In this document: positions 58,814 through 64,000 of the stretch, one piece after another | Numbering within the stretch: the first letter of the stretch is position 1 | Layout: each line of letters opens with the position of its first letter | Assembly: GCA_014529385.2 (NCBI GenBank) | Contig: CM043953.1 | Span: 109,992,549 to 110,056,548, forward strand | Direction of reading: 5' to 3' | Source: Adiantum capillus-veneris | Taxonomy: Eukaryota; Streptophyta; Polypodiopsida; Polypodiales; Pteridaceae | DNA length: 64,000 nt | Translations under genes and position numbers: made by a program | The notes under the pieces: model-generated | What the model saw: the letters and a program-made list of their open reading frames with translations, nothing else | Told to the model about the DNA's origin: nothing | The model's database searches: none

Positions 58814-58859
<46 letters not shown>

Positions 58860-59039
58860 TGGATGAAATGAAATGTTATATCAAAGGTCTCTAAAAGGCC
58901 AAAATGGCCTATGCGACCAAATTGATACAATCCTTGTAGATCTAATCCAATGTCTGGGTACAAAATAAAATAAAGTAAAGTGAAAGACTAAACTAAAAGA
59001 CAAATCGTCACATTGAAATCATCATCATTATCATCCATG
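58291..59039. other. Unassigned sequence with poly-G and GA tract
   Basis: No gene recognised. It holds the homopolymer and microsatellite at 58794-58857. Confidence 0.4.
58794..58857. repeat. Poly-G run followed by (GA)n
   Basis: About 23 consecutive G (58794-58816) with GGTGG just before, then about 20 GA units. Confidence 0.92.
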
Positions 59040-59877
59040 CCCGAGGATGCTGGGTATCGGGGGTTGTCCGACAAAGTATTGCATTGGTCCGCTGAAGAGC
59101 TTCGTCAATGTCCACCTCTGTAAATAGTTGTAATGGGCGTCTCCCATGTCGCGCTAGAATAGTCCTTATTCTCTGGTGGAGCCTCCGTTAATGTCGTGGT
59201 TGCCCCCGTAGGCGTGGGCATCTACCTCTTCTGAGCTTAGTGGCTGTATCCACTAATATACCTCTTGTAGAAGTGGGCTCCGAAGTCTGCTATGAAGCAT
59301 GCTCATGTGGCTCCTAAGTCCCTCCTCTATAGAAGTCAGTGATCTCCCTCTGTGAATGTCTCCCACTCCCTGGTCTCCTCAAGTGACTCTCCCTATGTCT
59401 ACGCAGCTCTAGCAAAAACAATGCGAGGCATCTCTGATTGCGATATCTCATGACTCTAGCCAACAATCCAAAGCCCTCTCTGAATAGACAGAGAAAGCGG
59501 CCTTGTATCTCATAGTATACCACCGGACAGTGACAAATGTGAAGTAATTGTCTCTGGCTCTACATGACACAACTTGCATATGCTAGCTCTGGTGGTACTC
59601 TCCTACATCTGCTAGTCTCAATCTCTAGTTGATGCCATGATGTGCGCATCTGACCAATAGCACATTGTATCCCATAGGATAAATGAGTGTCCATATAGGC
59701 CGGCCTGATCACATATCCATCCTCTGCTAGTTGGACCAGATGCTCTCTATAGAAAGCCATCCTCGTGCCCAACTCTTCTACCAGCTGTATCCATGTTCTT
59801 CTGGTATCTAGTTGAATCGAATCCTGATCTATGAGTCTAGCGATGTGTGTCCGTGTGAGAGAAAGGGAGGGTGCATC
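59040..59877 (-). pseudogene. Decayed ORF of unknown family, cut by an LTR element
   Basis: Minus-strand frames 59877-59560 (THIARLIDQDSIQLDTRRTW, VEELGTRMAFYREHLVQLAE, GQMRTSWHQLEIETSRCRRV) and 59523-59314 (CLALFLLELRRHRESHLRRP) look like successive parts of one protein, rich in Arg and Leu. The apparent start MTRQHFVT of the first ORF is LTR sequence (59878-59901), so the true N-terminus was displaced by the insertion. I do not recognise the family; retroelement gag or host gene are both possible. Confidence 0.35.
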
Positions 59878-60530
59878 TGTAACAAAGTGTTGACGTGTCA
59901 AGGCCTAAAGAATGGAGCCAACTTACAGATATGGGCCGAGGGGCCTAAACCCTAAGAAGAACAAGTAACAGAAGAAGTCCTACCAACTTATGGGGACCTC
60001 GTCCGATGGGGCCCCAGTGACATAAAGGGATTAAAATAAAGCAGGACCCGGACACACGCAAAAACTGATGACGTGGAAGATTTTCGAAAATTGCGCTGAC
60101 ATGATGATGTGGCAGGTTGTACGAATTTCCACGTTTTGCGTTGGTTGATGATGTGGCAGGCTGTACGGATTTTCGTAAATTGCGCTTACAGCTTTTTGGC
60201 TTTGCTTTTGGACTAGAAGCTTTTGAGTTTTAAAGGCTCTTTATTGTAACTGCTTTTTAGGCCAAGGGCCTTTAAATATGAGGTTAGGGCTTATTCTCTG
60301 GCATGCTTCCTAGAGAAGGTGCAGAGTCTGGAGTACCGGCTTGTACTGTGTTGATGCAATATAAAGAAATACCGAAAGGGGCGCCAAGGTTTGGGGCCAA
60401 TACTCTCTGGGGTGGATTTCCGCCACTGTGTCGCGTGTCGTCTCTCGCTTTCAGTTCAGTTGTTATTGAAGTGTTAAAAGTCTGTTTAGTCTGCTCTTTT
60501 CTATTGGCACGTGGTGCCCATCTTGTGATA
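59878..60530 (+). mobile_element. Family-gamma 5' LTR
   Basis: 653 bp, TGTAACAAAGTGTTGACGTG..CATCTTGTGATA. It aligns with both solo LTRs at 17765-19052. It contains GCAATATAAAG followed by the shared box at 60363-60400. U5 ends with CTTTTCTATTGGCACGTGGT as in the solo copies. Confidence 0.85.
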
Positions 60531-60531
60531 G

Positions 60532-60700
60532 TGGTATCAGAGCATCATGCGTGTGCTTTTTTGAAAGCATACCGGTCCTACAAAAGAGCAGACATATATA
60601 AATTTTTTTCTGAGAAAAAGATCCTTCTATTAGTTAATGAAACTGCCCATAGGGCTACAACCACCTCTGCGAGAGAGGGCTAAAACAAGCATGATGGGGA
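60532..60700 (+). mobile_element. Primer site and short internal remnant of the family-gamma element
   Basis: TGGTATCAGAGC (60532-60543) follows the LTR by one base. About 150 bp of internal sequence follow (peptide-like LKAYRSYKRADIYKFFSEKK, possibly gag start) before unrelated minus-strand LINE sequence. The rest of the element is missing. Confidence 0.6.
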
Positions 60701-60743
60701 GACTCTCCCAATGAAAAAACATCGAGTGTACAAAGAGACTAAA

Positions 60744-62060
60744 TCAAGAGATGGGAGGAGGGAAAAGCCACACAGTGGTCGGTAGTGCCATCTGAGTACA
60801 CCCTGGACCATGGTGTAAAAAGGCCCAGGCCGCAAAAGTCAAAGGAAAGCCTCTCTGTGCTCCCGCATGCGGTCGGAGCTGCCCTGTAGTCTCTCGAGCT
60901 GTCCTTTGAGAGTGTGGATCAGCTCTAGCCAAAGATCGCGAACAGTCTCTGTTGGTGGCACAGGGCGAGCCTGAAAGATGCGGAAGCAACGGGCCCGCCA
61001 GATGAACTAGAGTGTCAGGCCACTGATGAGCTCCCAACGCTCCTCTCTCTCACTGCACCACTCCTGTGGAGTAAGCTCTGTGGCAGGCTGGAGTGTAGGT
61101 TGCCCCCCTTGCATCACTATCATCCTGTTGGTGGAAGATAGCTCAAACTGAAGTGCCGGGCCTGTGAGGGTGGACCAAGCAGCTGCTCCCCAAGTGTACT
61201 GTCGAGCCGTGGAAAGAGCAGGCATCAGCCGAAGAACACGAAGCCACACCTGCTGTGCCAAAGGACAGTCCCAAAGACAGTGACGTTGACTCTCCACAAG
61301 ATGTTCACAAGCTGCACATGCGCCCGAGAGACCACTATGCACTAGCCAGCTCCCAACTGCTGTAGCTCTGTGTGCGACCAGCCACTGAAACAAGGTGACT
61401 CGCTTCGGCTGTCTGGAGTCCCACAACCTCTCCCAAAAGGCTGCCAAGAACTCAGCTCCTCCTGCCAATGAGGTGATGCAGCGGGACGAGCCTCTCTCTG
61501 TGCTGCCAGTATGTGACGTCCCAGTCGAACAGTGTACTGAAAGAAAGGGACACCTGGGTGGTCTGCAGAAGAGAAAGGGTCCCTCCAAAGCCACTCTCCA
61601 GGATCCCGTTGTACTCGTGCCAGTGGACAGTACTCCTAAGCCCACAGTCTTCAGTGTCCAGTCTCAAGAGTTGCTGGGTCAGGATCGATGACACAAGTCC
61701 TCCCACATATGCCCACCAGTCGGATCCTTTGAAAATAGCACTCTGCCACCTGCGGGGCCTCTACTGCAACTCGCTATACGCGTCCCTCACCTTGTAACTC
61801 GAAAAAAAGGGAGGGAACAGTCTTTGAGCAGGCCCGGACTGAGATGAGAACCTCCAGTCGTGTGAAGGCTCCCATCCACCTGGGTGCTACTGGATCGAGA
61901 GGCGTGTGCTACTCAGCTGGAATTGCCTCTGAGATGTCCTGGCACATGCTCTGCACCCCTCTCATGCCCTGTAGCTGGAAACCCTGCAACTCCTCTGACA
62001 ACTCCCTGCAGCTGGAAACCCTGCAGACCCGTACATCTAGCTTTGTAATGGAGGATGATT
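60744..62060 (-). pseudogene. L1-type LINE ORF2 C-terminus with zf-RVT domain
   Basis: Minus-strand fragments: YKVRDAYSEL (about 61795-61766), SAIFKGSDWWAYVGGL, then ORF 61645-61007 with FWERLWDSRQPKRVTLFQWL, AHRATAVGSWLVHSG and the zinc-binding CAACEHLVESQRHCLWDCPL. This is the reverse-transcriptase zinc-binding domain (zf-RVT) at the end of plant L1-type ORF2. The tail WELISGLTL then, after a stop, FIWRARCFRIFQARPVPPTE continues to about 60790. The RT domain itself is not in the window in recognisable form. Confidence 0.72.
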
Positions 62061-64000
62061 ACGAGCTAACTGTTTCGTATGGCTCTCCCTCATCTTGGGG
62101 GGCTCTACTCACTGATAGGATACCATTCCCCGGTTGCGTGCCGTCTATCGGCGACTGCTGCAGTGTATAGTAGCTACCACAATACAACTGCCGAGTTTGG
62201 CTTTTCTTGTTATGGAGGACTTTTGTGGTGCATTCTTCTTGATTGAACCTTTCCAGAGGCGCCTCGCCGCTTGGGGTTGCGGTTTCTTGCTCTTTGCTTC
62301 GGGTGAGTGACCATAGATCTCCATCAGCAAGATTGGACATTTGCAGGCCTATTGGCACTCTGTTATGACTAGTGAGTCTTAAGGAGTAGTTGCCATGCTA
62401 AGTATGGGTCCTATCTCTAAGAGAGTATCTTTCGCTTGTAGAGCTGGAGTACAATAGTTCTCTACTTGCGTGTGACGGCATCTTCTTTCAGAGATATCTT
62501 GGCAGTTGTCATTCCCGGGATTGCTGCTACACTCATATTGTCCTTCAGTTGACATTGCAGCAAACATTGTCTCACAACTTCAGCTTCTGGTGGTTTGTTC
62601 AGCATCAGGTGCTGAGAGGACACCATTCTGCTGTTTCACTATGGTTCACAGCATGCTTTGTATGGCAAGTGTGTCTCTTGGGCTGATGCATTTGCATTTA
62701 GGGGTAGTTCAGACTGCAAGGCAAAACGCTCACGGATGGACCCTGCATCCATCGTGGACTGAGGATTGGTGCAAAAAAGGCACTCGGGAACATACCATGT
62801 CCGTGCACCTTTGCAGCATGCATCCTTGATTCCGTGACCATGCCTGCAGTAGCCATGCGATCTATCCAAGAAGCCGTCATCGATTCGTTGTACGCACCTG
62901 CGTCAATTTCAAATTCTTATATGTTGCACACACGGGTTAACAGCACTGCATTAGAACAGGGCAGCCTGAACAGACTGGCCGCGTCTGCTGGCCGTCCACA
63001 TCTGGGCCTATTTATTTTAGGTGCCAATTATTTTATTATGGGGTCGTGGGCTTTTAATTATCCAAATCTATTGAAAATTTTGTCTCTGCAGTGCTTCTAT
63101 TAGTAATTCATGAAAAGTCTCTCAAGTCTCTGCCGCTTTTCTTAAGTCCGTGATCCACATATAGAGCTCTCTTGAATTCTTTTGTGTGTAGTAAACATAG
63201 TGATCTCAATGTCTTGGATGAAGTTGTGAAGCTGGCAAAAGTGTCAAAAAGGGGTAACGCTCGTAAGGAGTCTATTGATGGGATGCGCTTATCTTTTGTG
63301 ATGCAAAATTTTAGTTTGAAGGGAGTTACGATCTCACCTTTTTGCAAACTATCCAGCTTATGTAATCACTTCAAAAAAATCTCTTATCTGAATTCTTTAT
63401 GTGTGGGGAGGAAGAGATTGCACCCCTATTGAAATATGCCCGTCACTATAGACTGAGAAGACTTTGAGAGAAGTCTCTTACAGCTGAAGCTTCGTCGAGC
63501 ATGCGTGAGGCTGTTATACAAAGGCATACATTTGATATCTCTATTACATTGCTTCAATCAGAATTCTCCAGATGGAGCTCATGGTGTTGTATATATCTTG
63601 CGAGTTGATTTATGACCCCATATTTAAAGTTTAATTATCCTATGAGTTGTGTGTCCAAGCTTTCTTGGCCTTTTCTTGGTTGACTTTTGCTGCTACAATT
63701 TTGAAGGAACTATTGGACTGATCAAAGAACTTAGTATTGGAGTGATGAACATGTGAGTGATGGGAGTCGATTAGCTCGCGTCTCCTTTCTCGTTCCCAAT
63801 TCATCTTTACTGTCGTAGCTAACTCTTTTCCAATCCATTTTTGGCTGCCTAAAATAAGCTTTAGTGAAGAAATGCGATAGGCGTAGCCGATGCGAATAAT
63901 TGATGAATTCAGTTTTGTCTTTGATATTTTATTTTGTAAAAGATTCCCCCATTTAGTTAAATTATTTTCTATGCTAGTTTTATTTACGTTTTCATATGTA
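62061..64000. other. No recognised gene
   Basis: Short ORFs only (for example 62506-62829 plus, 63172-63432 plus), none assignable. The composition changes to AT-rich after about 63000. No LTR edge, microsatellite or RNA gene was seen. Confidence 0.4.

Noticed and set aside
62506-63432. ORFs 62506-62829, 62834-63103 and 63172-63432 as host genes
   Set aside because: They have no recognisable motifs, no splice pattern, and overlap equally long ORFs on the other strand.

Overview
This window is a stretch of a large plant nuclear genome. It holds one cellular gene, and almost everything else is transposon sequence of many ages. The plant call rests on four things: a Bruno-like/CELF RNA-binding protein of the Arabidopsis BRN1/BRN2 type split by GT..AG introns; chromodomain Ty3/Gypsy elements and a Copia element with the plant-typical initiator-Met primer site TGGTATCAGAGC; a Gypsy leader with a tRNA-Asp-type primer site; and TTTAGGG-like repeats. 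The heavy nesting, dense GA/CT and CA microsatellites and a Penelope-like reverse transcriptase suggest a big-genome, non-flowering vascular plant (fern or lycophyte-like). That last point is inference.

Layout. 1-4790 (minus): 5' part of a broken Gypsy element (G1) with a gag carrying four zinc knuckles, leader, primer site and 5' LTR, inserted into an older decayed Gypsy pol (G2, 4791-8078, minus). 8412-8972 (minus): LINE ORF2 fragment. 8973-12523: mostly unassigned, microsatellite-rich. 12524-30544 (plus): the Bruno-like gene, nine exons, 438 codons, all splice junctions in frame. Its 13.9-kb intron 4 holds a 9.1-kb Copia element that itself carries a small DNA transposon, two same-family solo LTRs one inside the other, and a further solo LTR. 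Downstream in the same intron lie a foldback MITE and two more LTR remnants.

31799-49050: a decayed Penelope-like element (PLE), probably split by a chromovirus (G3, 32263 to 47119). The 3' LTR of G3 is in turn split by a second chromovirus (G4, 38492-46593, minus) flanked by a perfect CAGAG target duplication. 49190-54078: a third chromovirus (G5), related to G3 but lacking RT and RNase H. 54079-57620: unclassified decayed retroelement-like DNA. 57816-58290: a second copy of the LINE fragment seen at 8.4 kb. 59040-59877: a decayed minus-strand ORF cut by an LTR element (59878 to about 60700). 60744-62060 (minus): an L1-type LINE 3' end. 62061-64000: nothing recognised.

The most notable observations are a box of about 38 bp shared by three otherwise different LTR families at the presumed start of U5, the PLE reverse transcriptase, and the resolvable insertion-within-insertion history. 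No tRNA, rRNA or CRISPR array was recognised. All coordinates were read by eye; LTR ends marked by target duplications are the firmest.
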